This document shows, piece by piece, positions 28,201 through 34,536 of a stretch of 62,073 nt of DNA (position 1 is the stretch's first letter; each line of letters opens with the position of its first letter). Location: positions 1 through 62,073 of the forward strand of contig NZ_BMWG01000033.1 of the NCBI RefSeq assembly GCF_014651115.1. The letters are read 5' to 3'. Under the pieces are notes generated by a model that was given only the letters and a program-made list of their open reading frames with translations, searched no databases and was not told the origin of the DNA. The stretch comes from Streptomyces inusitatus. Its GTDB lineage: Bacteria; Actinomycetota; Actinomycetes; Streptomycetales; Streptomycetaceae. The position numbers were made by a program, and so were the translations under genes.

Positions 28201-28766
28201 TCAACTATGTGCCCGGCGACGACAAGGTGCACCGCTACGCCGATCTGGTCGACGCCATCCAGCCCGAGGGCCGCTGTCTCCTCCTCGGCTATTCCCTCGG
28301 CGGCAACCTCGCCTTCGAGACGGCCAAGGAGCTGGAGCGGCGCGGCCGGCAGGTGGCCCATGTGATCATCCTCGACTCGCACCGCATCGAGGAGCCCTAT
28401 GTGCCCGGCCGCGAACACCTCGCCGCCTTTGAACACGAACTCCGCGAGCACCTGCGCAAACACACCGGGTCCGAGATCGTCGCCCGCGAGACGATGGAAC
28501 ACGCCGCCGAATACCTCGCCTTCTGCGGCCGCACCCCCAACCTCGGCGCGGTCGCCGCCGCCGTCAGCGTCGTCACCGACGAGGAGAAGGCGGAGCTGTA
28601 CGCCGACGGCGAGCGCGGCACCTGGCACGGCAGCTCCACCACCGCCCACACCGTCCTGCGCGGCTCCGGGGTCCACGCCGACATGCTCGACCCCGGCCAC
28701 CTCGCCCGCAACGCCGAACTCGTCCACCGCACCCTCTCGCCGAACGGGGCCGCCCATGCCCGCTGA
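19242..28766 (+). CDS. ftdB: Iterative PKS-NRPS of PTM biosynthesis (KS-AT-DH-KR-ACP-C-A-PCP-TE)
   Basis: 3174 residues from ATG at 19242 with GAGGAG upstream. Domains by residue: KS ~10-435 (C184, H319, H359); AT ~548-855 (S637 in GHSTGE, later VPYHS); DH ~900-1180 (H935, D1104); KR ~1300-1670 (TGAFGALG near 1464, Y1624 in NYAAGN); ACP with S1785 in GLDSL; C ~1851-2290 with HHIVSDA (D1984); A ~2360-2830; PCP with S2896; TE ~2955-3174 (S3018 in GYSLGG, H3145). One PKS module plus one NRPS module is the hallmark of PTM synthases: the PKS works iteratively for two chains, both joined to L-ornithine, with tetramate-forming release. My reading of the A-domain pocket is D-V-G-A-L-V-S-I-D-K, resembling ornithine codes. 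Low-complexity tracts near residues 1265 and 1730-1765 look like sequence errors. Confidence 0.95.
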   Translation: MADVTRDPVRGRVAIIGMGCRLPGGASDHRAYWRNLIDGKDCITPTPADRYDIGTLGSRHQDKPGRLTGGRGGYIDGFDEFDPAFFGISPREADHMDPQQRKLLEVAWEALEDGGQRPADLAGTDVGVFVGAFTLDYKILQFSDLGFRSLAAHTATGTMMTMVSNRISYCFDFRGPSLSIDTACSSSLVAVHLACESLNKGETSLALAGGALLHMAPQYTIAETKGGFLSPDGRSRTFDASANGYVRAEGVGVVALKRLADALRDKDPIHAVILGSGVNQDGRTNGITVPSPDAQVSLIRRVCAEAGVTPGDLQYMEAHGTSTPLGDPIEANALGRALAVGRRPGARCYVGSVKTNIGHTESAAGIAGLIKTALCLEHRRIPPHINLERLNPAIDPAALPYEIPTRLTDWPEHEGPARAGVNSFGFGGTNAHVVLEEAPPAPGAFGEPPAARAWTILPLSARTPDALPEVAEGIRRELAGAQGPPVSLADLGHTLAHRRQHHESRLAIVHSTAAGLDAALAARLRDEPRPGVVQGRRLDPADRRLVWVFTGMGPQWWGMGRGLFADEPVFREAVVRCDREIRALAGWSLLDEMFADEASSRMAETWLAQPANFAVQTGLAALWRHYGVRPDAVVGHSTGEIAAFHEAGVYSLRDAVGVALHRSRLQQKLSGTGTMLAVSLTEDEAERRVRPYGDKVSVAAVNSPTGITLAGEEDALKRLAEELAADEVFTRFLSVRVPYHSAGMETIKDELLTSLASLEPRPARVPLYTTAREGIAEGPELDAGYWWENVRDRVGFRAAVDRLADDGHRLFLEIGPHPVLAHSIRECLDERGLPGTTLPSVRRQEDETERFAASLAALHTLGTDIAWDVLHPAGRAVPLPRYPWKRDRHWTEPESVARVRLGLRDHPLLGRRTEHPEPTWHSELDTEAHPYLADHRIQDAVVFPAAGQLELAAQAVRALTGGDSARLTDIELRRALFLPEGESRSVTLTLSAENASFTIASTSPGTTGADDGTTVHTTGAVSAAQHRSPGPALDSGPIRARSRRRLEGPDCYAALAAAGYQYGPAFQAIEEVWTGPTEALARLRLPEAAAGTDVRHHLHPVLLDACFQTLLTPRLPEGSTPAPGTGIRLPLSIAEVDIAESGDRPLWAHATITRDDGNELTGDIALYDADGTAVGHVRGFRAADVEKAATTVARSTVDSWLTETVWTELPAAPDENDRPAGAEIVAATGPGDWLILADAQGVGGALAALVAARGGRRPLVRPGPAYRLGGAGPGPPAPPTGRESTVVPGDTGQLERLFAELRADGVTSFDALVHLWNLDLPGIREARTAELADHSGLGAYSLIALARALLSSGTGGGLHIVTRGAQPVTPGEDVEPLGAPVWGVARVLRHQELTSHRGKLIDLDPGEPLAGAAVSRAGEVLAEILAEDEEEIGLRGGARRTSRIRQAEGLTRPLPLRLRPDGSYLVTGAFGALGRLLCRTLVRRGARRLILMGRTRLPDREQWRHTDPETPGGRAVAFLKELEELGAQPILAPVDITDETALTGWLADHRRGDPPPIRGVFHLAGQVRDALIAGMDRETFDAAHDPKAVGSLLLHRHLRGEPLDHFVLFASIASLLTTAGQTNYAAGNAFLDALAHHRRAEGLPALSLDWGPWATGMIEELGLVDHYLVNRGMSSLAPDTGMAVLERVIGQDRAQLLIATVVDWPVFLDWYASPPPLVSELAAAAPQSRPGGGGRPARPLPAPGGGGGGRSPGGGGFPPPGAPVLRTRADQVDSATGLGVLGLDSLLAMELRGRVQAEFGIALPVVALLSGVPVGELVSQLHDGLAALVTAEAAEPGAFAAPDVFEDELEYPLTQNQKALWFLKQLNPDGYAYNIGGAVEVAVAIDPGLMFEAVRRTVARHPALRTNFLLDRGRAVQRVSPEVTPDVKLFDVQDQEWDEIHRTIVDEYRKPYDLAHDPLFRFRLFKRAPDRWVIMKAVHHIVSDAISTFTFIEELLAVYEGLRRGAEPELPPLSARYLDFLNDQNRFLASPEADRMLAYWRSHLPDRVPLLDLPVDKPRPAVQTHNGASEFFVLDEGLSARVHELARAHEVTPFVVLLSAYYILLHRYSGQDHIIVGSPVTGRTRQEFASVYGYFVNPLPLHADLSGGPSVAALLEQVRRSVLGGLDHQEYPFVLLVERLGLQHDPSRSAVFQAMFILLTHKVATEKYGYRLEYIELPEEEGQFDITLSAYEDEAEHRFHCVFKYNTDLFLPETMRRLASHYIHLLDELTRAPAERPTTRLEMLDAGERERLTGEWSGAARLLSEDSGGTAPGNSRTSGDFGAARDSLPVHRIIGAVAAERPGAIAVSVPPSAPGGARWLTYGELEDRARLLAHRLRDRGVGPGSVVALCLDKSPELIVAVLAVLKAGGAYLPLPPDQPADRLALTVRTADAALVLVADLPGRAGLPGLPVKTLTLSEAAAPEGDAPPAPEPVGDPPGEVDPDAPAYVIHTSGSTGRPKAVRVSHRNLASAYRAWRTEYRLEEERGVHLQMAAPSFDVFTGDLVRALCSGGSLVLADRDLVFDAARLYATMRAQGVDSAEFVPAVVRSLMDHCERQGVRLDFMRLLVVGSDAWKVGEYRRLRALGGPRTRVINSYGVTEATIDSACFEGPADDLEPSRMVPIGRPLANTALHILDRHGEPVPPGVPGELWIGGDAVALGYAGDPDQTAERFVTRTLSRRPGAVPVRLYRSGDLARWDARGRIHLLGRADTQIKLHGHRIEIDEIESRLAQWPALARTVVAVRADARGEAVLCAYCVPKPGGGLDRRALRRHLAAALPTYMIPSYFVELPALPLTAHGKVDTAALPAPRPETEESDDTPHEAPATRYEISMARHWRDLLGRERISTDHDFFELGGSSVKLIELIHHLQTEFGVTIPVSRLYQVTTLHGMAAAVERISADGGGSGEDRYCIGFNSGPGERVFCFPPAGGHGLVYREFAGSLPQYRFTAFNYVPGDDKVHRYADLVDAIQPEGRCLLLGYSLGGNLAFETAKELERRGRQVAHVIILDSHRIEEPYVPGREHLAAFEHELREHLRKHTGSEIVARETMEHAAEYLAFCGRTPNLGAVAAAVSVVTDEEKAELYADGERGTWHGSSTTAHTVLRGSGVHADMLDPGHLARNAELVHRTLSPNGAAHAR
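24405..24540 (+). other. Homopolymer-rich low-complexity tract inside ftdB (KR-ACP linker)
   Basis: This stretch contains runs of up to 14 G and several blocks of C5-C6, giving a Gly/Pro/Arg-only linker between the KR and the ACP. A similar run occurs at about 23035-23085. The surrounding domains are normal and in frame. I suspect base-call or assembly errors, possibly paired frameshifts that cancel, rather than a natural linker. Confidence 0.5.
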
Positions 28767-30492
28767 CGAGGACACCGACTGGACCGGCCGCCCGCCCGGC
28801 CCGGACGCGGGCACCCCGCCCCGGGTGATCGTCATCGGCGCGGGCGTCGCCGGGATGTCCACCGGGTGCTACGCCCAGATGAGCGGGATGCGCACCCGGA
28901 TCTTCGAGAAGCATGTGCTCCCCGGCGGCTGCTGCACCGCCTGGGCCCGCGACGGCTACATCTTCGACTACTGCATCGAATGGCTCATCGGCACCGCGCC
29001 CGGCAATGAGGCCCATCAGATCTGGCGGGAGCTGGGCGCGCTCGACGGCAAGGCCATCACCCACTTCGACATGTTCAACCGGGTCGTCGACGAGAGCGGG
29101 CGCTCGGTCACCTTCCACAACGACCCGGACCGCCTGGAGCGGCACCTGCTGGAGATCTCGCCCGCCGACGCGAAGCTCATCCGCGCCTTCTGCCGCGATC
29201 TGCGCCGGTTCACCGCCATCGAGCTGTACCCCTTCCTGACCGCGCCCGCGCTGCGCACCGCCCGCGAGCGCGCCGCGATGCTGCGGACCGTGCTCCCCGC
29301 CTTCCGGCTCTTCTGGCGCACCGCCGCCACCCCCATGCACACCTTCGCCGACCGCTTCCAGGACCCCCTGCTGCGCCGGGCGTTCCGCAACATCTTCTTC
29401 CAGGACCCCGAGGGCTTCCCGATGCTGCCCTATCTCTTCAACATGGCCTCGGCCCACCACCGCAACGCGGGCTTCCCGCAGGGCGGATCGCTCGGGCTGG
29501 CCCGGTCCATCGAGGAGCGCTACCGGGAGCTGGGCGGCTCGATCGCCTACCGCGCCCGGGTGGCCAAGATCCTCGTGGAAGGGGGCCGCGCGGTCGGGAT
29601 CCAGCTCGCGAACGGGCGGCGGCACTACGCCGACCATGTCGTGGCCGCCTGCGACGGCCACACCACCATCCACTCCCTGCTCGGCGGCGCGTACACCGGA
29701 CCCCGGATCGACAAGCTCTACGGCGAGCTGCTCACCCGACCCGGCACCCTCTTCCCCGCCGTCGTCTCCGCCTTCGTCGGCATCGACGGCGACGAGGGAG
29801 CCGACCCCACCCACAGCACCACCTACCTCCTCTCCGCCGAGGACGCCGCCCGCCTCCCCGGCGCGCTCCAGCGCAGCCTGGTGGTCCAGCTCCGCTCCCA
29901 CTACTCGGACGGCTTCGCCCCGCCCGGGAAATCCGTCATCCACTGCACCTACTTCAGCGACTTCGACCACTGGCGGGAGCTGCGCTCCACCGACCGCAGG
30001 GCCTACTGGGCGCAGAAGCGCCAGGTGGCCGCGTTCGTCCGGGCCTTCCTGGAGCGGCAGCGGCCCGGCATCTCCGAGCGCATCGAGCTGATCGACGTGG
30101 CCTCGCCGGCCACCACCAAGCGCTACACCGGCAACTTCGACGGCTCCATCCTCGCCTGGAAGGCGTTCTCGGAGGCCGACGACGTGGCCGCCGCCCTGGT
30201 CGGCAAGGACCGGATGCGGCTGCCGGGGCTCGGCGGCTTCTCCATGGCCGGCCAGTGGGTCGGCCTCGGCGGACTGATCCGCGCCGCGTCCACCGGCCGC
30301 TTCGCCGTCCAGTACCTCTGCGAGGAGTGGGGGATGCCCTTCCGGGCCCACGAGAGCACCCCGCGCGGCGTCTGGACCCCCGCCAGGCTCGGGCATCTGC
30401 CCCAGCTCGACCGGCGCGAGGGCCGCGACCGCCGCTCCCGCCGCCAGAGCACCAGTACCAGTACCAGTACCAGCACAGGAACAGGCACATGA
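28756..30492 (+). CDS. ftdC: PTM FAD-dependent cyclase/oxidoreductase (phytoene-desaturase-like)
   Basis: 578 residues from ATG at 28756, overlapping the end of ftdB by 11 bp. The dinucleotide-binding motif VIVIGAGVAGMSTGCYAQM is near residue 26, followed by PGGCCTAWAR, as in CrtI/phytoene desaturase-type flavoproteins. The C-terminal FAD segment is AGQWVGLGGLIRAASTGR. In PTM pathways such enzymes reduce and cyclise the polyene tetramate to form the first carbocycles. A Ser-Thr repeat tail (about 12 residues) is encoded by hexanucleotide repeats at 30448-30477. The stop overlaps the ftdD start (ATGA). Confidence 0.92.
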   Translation: MPADEDTDWTGRPPGPDAGTPPRVIVIGAGVAGMSTGCYAQMSGMRTRIFEKHVLPGGCCTAWARDGYIFDYCIEWLIGTAPGNEAHQIWRELGALDGKAITHFDMFNRVVDESGRSVTFHNDPDRLERHLLEISPADAKLIRAFCRDLRRFTAIELYPFLTAPALRTARERAAMLRTVLPAFRLFWRTAATPMHTFADRFQDPLLRRAFRNIFFQDPEGFPMLPYLFNMASAHHRNAGFPQGGSLGLARSIEERYRELGGSIAYRARVAKILVEGGRAVGIQLANGRRHYADHVVAACDGHTTIHSLLGGAYTGPRIDKLYGELLTRPGTLFPAVVSAFVGIDGDEGADPTHSTTYLLSAEDAARLPGALQRSLVVQLRSHYSDGFAPPGKSVIHCTYFSDFDHWRELRSTDRRAYWAQKRQVAAFVRAFLERQRPGISERIELIDVASPATTKRYTGNFDGSILAWKAFSEADDVAAALVGKDRMRLPGLGGFSMAGQWVGLGGLIRAASTGRFAVQYLCEEWGMPFRAHESTPRGVWTPARLGHLPQLDRREGRDRRSRRQSTSTSTSTSTGTGT

Positions 30493-32207
30493 GCACCGCG
30501 ACGAGACGGCCCCAGGCGAAGGAGACCGGATCCTTGGCGCAGACGAAGCCCGGCCGGGAAACCATGATCATCATCGGTGCCGGGCTCGGCGGCCTCTCCA
30601 CCGGCTGCTACGCCCGGATGAACGGCTACCGCACCCACATCCTGGAGATGCACGAGATCCCCGGCGGCTGCTGCACCGCCTGGGAACGCGGCGACTTCAC
30701 CCTGGACTGCTGCGTCAGCTGGCTCCTCGGCAGCGGCCCCGGCAATGAGATGCACCAGATCTGGCTGGAGCTGGGAGCCCTCCAGGGCAAGCGGATCCGC
30801 CACTTCGACGTCTTCAACATCGTGCGCGGCCAGGACGGCCGGACCGTCCTCTTCTACTCCGACCCCGACCGGCTCCAGGCCCATCTCACCGAACTCTCGC
30901 CCGCCGACGCCAAACTCGTCCGCGTCTTCTGCGACCAGCTCCGCGCCTTCCGCAAAGCCCTCGCCGTCTACCCCTTCCTCACCCCCGTCGGACTGATGGG
31001 ACGGACCGAGCGCTGGCGCATGCTCGCCTCCTTCCTCCCGTACTTCAACGCCGTCCGCACCTCGATCAGCGTCCTCATGACCGACTTCTCGGCCCGCTTC
31101 AAGGACCCCCTGCTCCGCGAGGCGTTCAACTTCATCCTGTACGAGAAGCACCCGGCCTTCCCCGTGCTCCCCTTCCACTTCCAGCTCGCCTCGCACGCCA
31201 ACCTCTCCGCCGGCGTCCCCGAGGGCGGCTCACTGGGCCTCGCCACCTCGATCGAACGCCGCTACCGCGCCCTGGGCGGCGAGGTCACCTACAACGCCAA
31301 GGTCGAAGAGGTACTGGTCGAGAACGACCGCGCGGTCGGCGTCCGGCTCACCGACGGCCGCGAGCACCGGGCCGACATCGTCGTCTCCGCCTGCGACGGC
31401 CACACCACCATGATGAGACTCCTCAAGGGCCGCTATCTCAACGACGCCTACCGCAAGCTCTACACCCGCACCATCCGCGAACCCGGCATGGTCTTCCCCG
31501 GCTACTTCACCCTCTTCCTCGGCCTGCGGCGCGACTTCCCCGACGGAGAGCCCTGCACCACCCACCTCCTCGACGAGCACACCGCCGCCCAGCTCACCGG
31601 CATCCGCCACCCGAGCATCAACGTCCAGTTCCGCAGCAGGCACTACCCCGAGCTGTCCCCGCACGGCAGCACCGTCGTCTACGCCACCTACTTCAGCGAC
31701 ATCGCCCCCTGGCGCGCCCTCGACGAGGGCCCCGAACAGGCCAGCCGCAGCCGGGGCGGCCAGAAGCTCCACACCCTGCCCGTACGGCACGGCCGCGGCT
31801 ACTACGCGGCCAAACGGCGCGCGCGCGACACCATCGTCCGCTTCCTCGCCGAGCGCCACCCCGGCATCGAGGACGCGATCGCCGTACGCGATGTGTCGAG
31901 CCCGCTGACCCAGGTCCGCTACACCGGCAACTACGACGGAACCGTCCTCGGCTGGCAGCCGTTCGTGGAGAGCGGCGAGACCCTGGAGGAACTGGTCAAG
32001 AAACACGGCCCCGGACTCCCGGGGCTGGCGAACTTCTACCAGTCCGGCGTCTGGGCGACCACCGGCGGACTCATCCGGGCGGCGGCGGCCGGCCGCCATG
32101 TCCTCCAGTTCATCTGCCGCGACGACCGCAAGGCCTTCACCGCCTCCATCGATGAGAGCGGACCGCCGCCGACCCATCTCGTCATTCCCGTCGGGTTGCG
32201 GGAATGA
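30489..32207 (+). CDS. ftdD: PTM FAD-dependent cyclase/oxidoreductase, paralogue of FtdC
   Basis: 572 residues from ATG at 30489, translationally coupled to ftdC. It has the same layout as FtdC: MIIIGAGLGGLSTGCYARM, PGGCCTAWERG and a C-terminal YQSGVWATTGGLIRAAAAGRH. The two proteins align along their full length and clearly arose by duplication. Two such flavoenzymes, rather than the single one in the ikarugamycin 5-6-5 pathway, fit PTM clusters that make additional five-membered rings (frontalamide/HSAF-like), an inference from known clusters. Confidence 0.92.
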   Translation: MSTATRRPQAKETGSLAQTKPGRETMIIIGAGLGGLSTGCYARMNGYRTHILEMHEIPGGCCTAWERGDFTLDCCVSWLLGSGPGNEMHQIWLELGALQGKRIRHFDVFNIVRGQDGRTVLFYSDPDRLQAHLTELSPADAKLVRVFCDQLRAFRKALAVYPFLTPVGLMGRTERWRMLASFLPYFNAVRTSISVLMTDFSARFKDPLLREAFNFILYEKHPAFPVLPFHFQLASHANLSAGVPEGGSLGLATSIERRYRALGGEVTYNAKVEEVLVENDRAVGVRLTDGREHRADIVVSACDGHTTMMRLLKGRYLNDAYRKLYTRTIREPGMVFPGYFTLFLGLRRDFPDGEPCTTHLLDEHTAAQLTGIRHPSINVQFRSRHYPELSPHGSTVVYATYFSDIAPWRALDEGPEQASRSRGGQKLHTLPVRHGRGYYAAKRRARDTIVRFLAERHPGIEDAIAVRDVSSPLTQVRYTGNYDGTVLGWQPFVESGETLEELVKKHGPGLPGLANFYQSGVWATTGGLIRAAAAGRHVLQFICRDDRKAFTASIDESGPPPTHLVIPVGLRE

Positions 32208-32229
32208 GCCGCGCAGACGAGGAGCCGTG

Positions 32230-33285
32230 ATGAGAACGGAGAAATGGGTGCTCCGGGAGCACATGGAGGGCGTGCCCGACGTGGACCGGGTCTACGAGAA
32301 GGTCGTCGAGGACATCGAGGTGCGCCTCGCGCCGGACGAGATGCTGCTGCGGACCGTCTATGTCTCCGTCGACCTCTACCTCCAGGGCATCGCCCTGGAC
32401 ACCCCCATCGGCGACCACATGGGAGCCGACTCCATCATGGAAGTGGTGGAGGCCGGACCGCTCGCCGCCCACCAGGCCGGAGACCTGGTCCAGGGCTTCG
32501 GCGGCTGGCGCACCCATGTGATCGGCACCGGGGCCGCCACCCCCTGGCAGAGCGGCACCTTCCCCATGGTCTTCCCCGCCTACCGCCGACTCGACCCGCA
32601 CTGGTACGACGAGGCGCTCCCGCTCCCCACCGCCCTGGGCGCGATGGGCGGACCCGGCATGACCGCCTGGGGCACACTGACCAAATTCATGACCGTCCGG
32701 CCCGGCGACACCGTGGTCATCAGCGGCGCGTCCGGCCCCGTCGGATCCCTCGTCGGCCAGCTCGCCAAACGCGCCGGCGCACGCGTCATCGGCTCCACCA
32801 CCACCGGCTGGAAGGCCGAACGCCTCACCGAACTCGGCTTCGACGCGGTCCTCCTCTACCGCCACGGCGACAGCGCCGAAGCGGTCCGCGAGGCGCTGCG
32901 CGCCGTCGCCCCCGACGGCGTCGACAAATACTTCGACAACCTGGGCGGCGCCGTCACCGACGCCGTCTTCTCCATGCTCAACATCGGCAGCCAGGTCGCG
33001 GTCTGCTGGCAGTGGGCCACCCAGGTGGGCCAGGAGTCCGTCGGCCCCCGGCTGCTCCCCTACATCATGTTCCCGCGCGCGACGATCCGGGGCGTCTTCT
33101 CCCTCGAATGGTTCACCGCCCGGAACTGGCAGGCCCTCCACACCGAGCTGGGCGGCCGGATCCGCCGGGGCGAGATCGTCTGCGACCACATCCTCCACCA
33201 CGGATTCGACAACATCCCCGCCGCCTACGCCAGCCTCTACCGGGGCCGGACGGAACGGCTGGGAAAAGTGCTGGTCCAGCTCTGA
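32230..33285 (+). CDS. ftdE: PTM medium-chain (MDR) NADPH-dependent reductase
   Basis: 351 residues from ATG at 32230, with GAGGAGCC upstream. A GTG one codon earlier is also possible. It is a zinc-free MDR protein of the leukotriene-B4-dehydrogenase/PTGR type, with the nucleotide-binding motif VVISGASGPVGSLVGQLAKRAGA and later YFDNLGGAVTDAVF. The Zn-ligand cysteines of classical alcohol dehydrogenases are absent. In PTM assembly the homologue closes the inner six-membered ring by reductive cyclisation (literature on IkaC/OX4-type enzymes). It sits 22 bp after ftdD. Confidence 0.9.
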   Translation: MRTEKWVLREHMEGVPDVDRVYEKVVEDIEVRLAPDEMLLRTVYVSVDLYLQGIALDTPIGDHMGADSIMEVVEAGPLAAHQAGDLVQGFGGWRTHVIGTGAATPWQSGTFPMVFPAYRRLDPHWYDEALPLPTALGAMGGPGMTAWGTLTKFMTVRPGDTVVISGASGPVGSLVGQLAKRAGARVIGSTTTGWKAERLTELGFDAVLLYRHGDSAEAVREALRAVAPDGVDKYFDNLGGAVTDAVFSMLNIGSQVAVCWQWATQVGQESVGPRLLPYIMFPRATIRGVFSLEWFTARNWQALHTELGGRIRRGEIVCDHILHHGFDNIPAAYASLYRGRTERLGKVLVQL

Positions 33286-33300
33286 CTCCCAGGAGGAACC

Positions 33301-34503
33301 GTGTCCGACACCGAGCACACCGGCACCTGCCCACGCCGGCGGCCACTCCCGCTGCACCGCGTCGTCACCGGCGAACCGGGCCCGCCCGTCCCCGCCCGGC
33401 TCCCCGACGGATCGCCCGCCTGGCTGGTCAGCCGGCACCGGGACGTCCGCCATGTACTCTCCGACGCCCGCTTCCGGCGCTCCCAGCTGTACGCCCCCGA
33501 CGCCCCGGCCCTCTCCGCCGTACCCGACCTGGTGAACAACCCCGACCTGATGTTCAACCAGGACGGCGAGGACCATCTGCGGCTGCGCGCCACCCTGCGC
33601 CGCGCCTTCACCCCCAGGGCCGTCGCCCGCTGGCAGCCCTGGATCACCGAGATCGTCGAACAGTGCCTGGACTCCCTGGAACACCACGACCCGCCCGTCG
33701 ACATCGTCGCCGCCTACACCCTCCCGCTGCCGGTCATGGTGATCAGCCGGCTCATGGGCCTCGACGACGAGGTCCGCTCCAAGCTGCGCCACTGGTCCGA
33801 GCACGCCTTCTCGGACGGCTCCCACGACGGACAGGAGGTGGAGTCGGTCCTCGCCGAGTTCGCCGAGTTCGGGGCCGGACTCCTCTCGCGGCGACGCCGC
33901 GAGCCCGGCGACGACCTGATCAGCAGCGTGGTCAGGGCCGCCGACGAGGAGGGCGGCATCCCCGAGGCCCAACTCGTCCAACTGGTCTGCGGACTGGTCG
34001 TGGGCGGCCACGACAGCACGATGACCATGCTCGGCAACTCCCTGCTCTATCTGCTCGGCGAACGGCCGGAGTGCTGGGCCCGCCTCGGCGCGGACGAGAG
34101 CGCCGCCGAGGCGCTCGCCGAGCGGATGCTCCATCTCGTCCCCCTCGGCGACGACCGGGGCACCGCCCGCCACGCCGCCGAGGACGTCGAGGTCGGCGGC
34201 GTCCTCATCCCCGCCGGATCCGTCGTCCTCGCCGACTGCTTCCTGGCCAACCGGGACCCCGAACTCTTCCCCGCCGGCCCCTTCGACGACCTCTTCGCCC
34301 CACTGGAGGGCCCCGGACTCGCCTTCGGGGCCGGACCCCACTACTGCCTGGGAGCCTGGCTCGCCCGGCTCGAACTCCGACTCGGACTCCACCGGCTCGC
34401 CGCCCGCTTCCCCGGGCTCCGCCTCGCCGAACCCATGGACGAGGTGAGCTGGCGACTGGGCACCACCTCCCGCAGCCCCATGCGCCTCACCGTCACCTGG
34501 TGA
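33301..34503 (+). CDS. ftdF: PTM cytochrome P450 with non-canonical K-helix
   Basis: 400 residues from GTG at 33301, 15 bp after ftdE with AGGAGG upstream. The heme signature is FGAGPHYCLGAWLARLE (C349) and the I-helix motif is GGHDST. At the K-helix, where nearly all P450s have ExxR (usually EELLR before a VP), this protein reads AERMLHLVP, so the positions are R275 and H278. It lies at the end of the + strand ftd array, so it should perform the late oxidation of the macrolactam. Electron partners may come from the adjacent convergent ferredoxin and reductase genes. Confidence 0.88.
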   Translation: MSDTEHTGTCPRRRPLPLHRVVTGEPGPPVPARLPDGSPAWLVSRHRDVRHVLSDARFRRSQLYAPDAPALSAVPDLVNNPDLMFNQDGEDHLRLRATLRRAFTPRAVARWQPWITEIVEQCLDSLEHHDPPVDIVAAYTLPLPVMVISRLMGLDDEVRSKLRHWSEHAFSDGSHDGQEVESVLAEFAEFGAGLLSRRRREPGDDLISSVVRAADEEGGIPEAQLVQLVCGLVVGGHDSTMTMLGNSLLYLLGERPECWARLGADESAAEALAERMLHLVPLGDDRGTARHAAEDVEVGGVLIPAGSVVLADCFLANRDPELFPAGPFDDLFAPLEGPGLAFGAGPHYCLGAWLARLELRLGLHRLAARFPGLRLAEPMDEVSWRLGTTSRSPMRLTVTW

Positions 34504-34509
34504 CCACCC

Positions 34510-34536
34510 TGCGGGGGTACGGGGATCACCCCCGCA
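34510..34536. terminator. Hairpin between the two convergent P450 genes
   Basis: The arms TGCGGGGGT (34510-34518) and ACCCCCGCA (34528-34536) are perfect 9-bp complements. The structure overlaps the stop codon of the minus-strand P450 and would serve both transcripts. Confidence 0.6.

Noticed and set aside
23747..28432. Plus-strand 1561-codon alternative frame inside ftdB
   Set aside because: It is Arg/Pro/Gly-rich and lies over intact C, A and PCP domains in the true frame.
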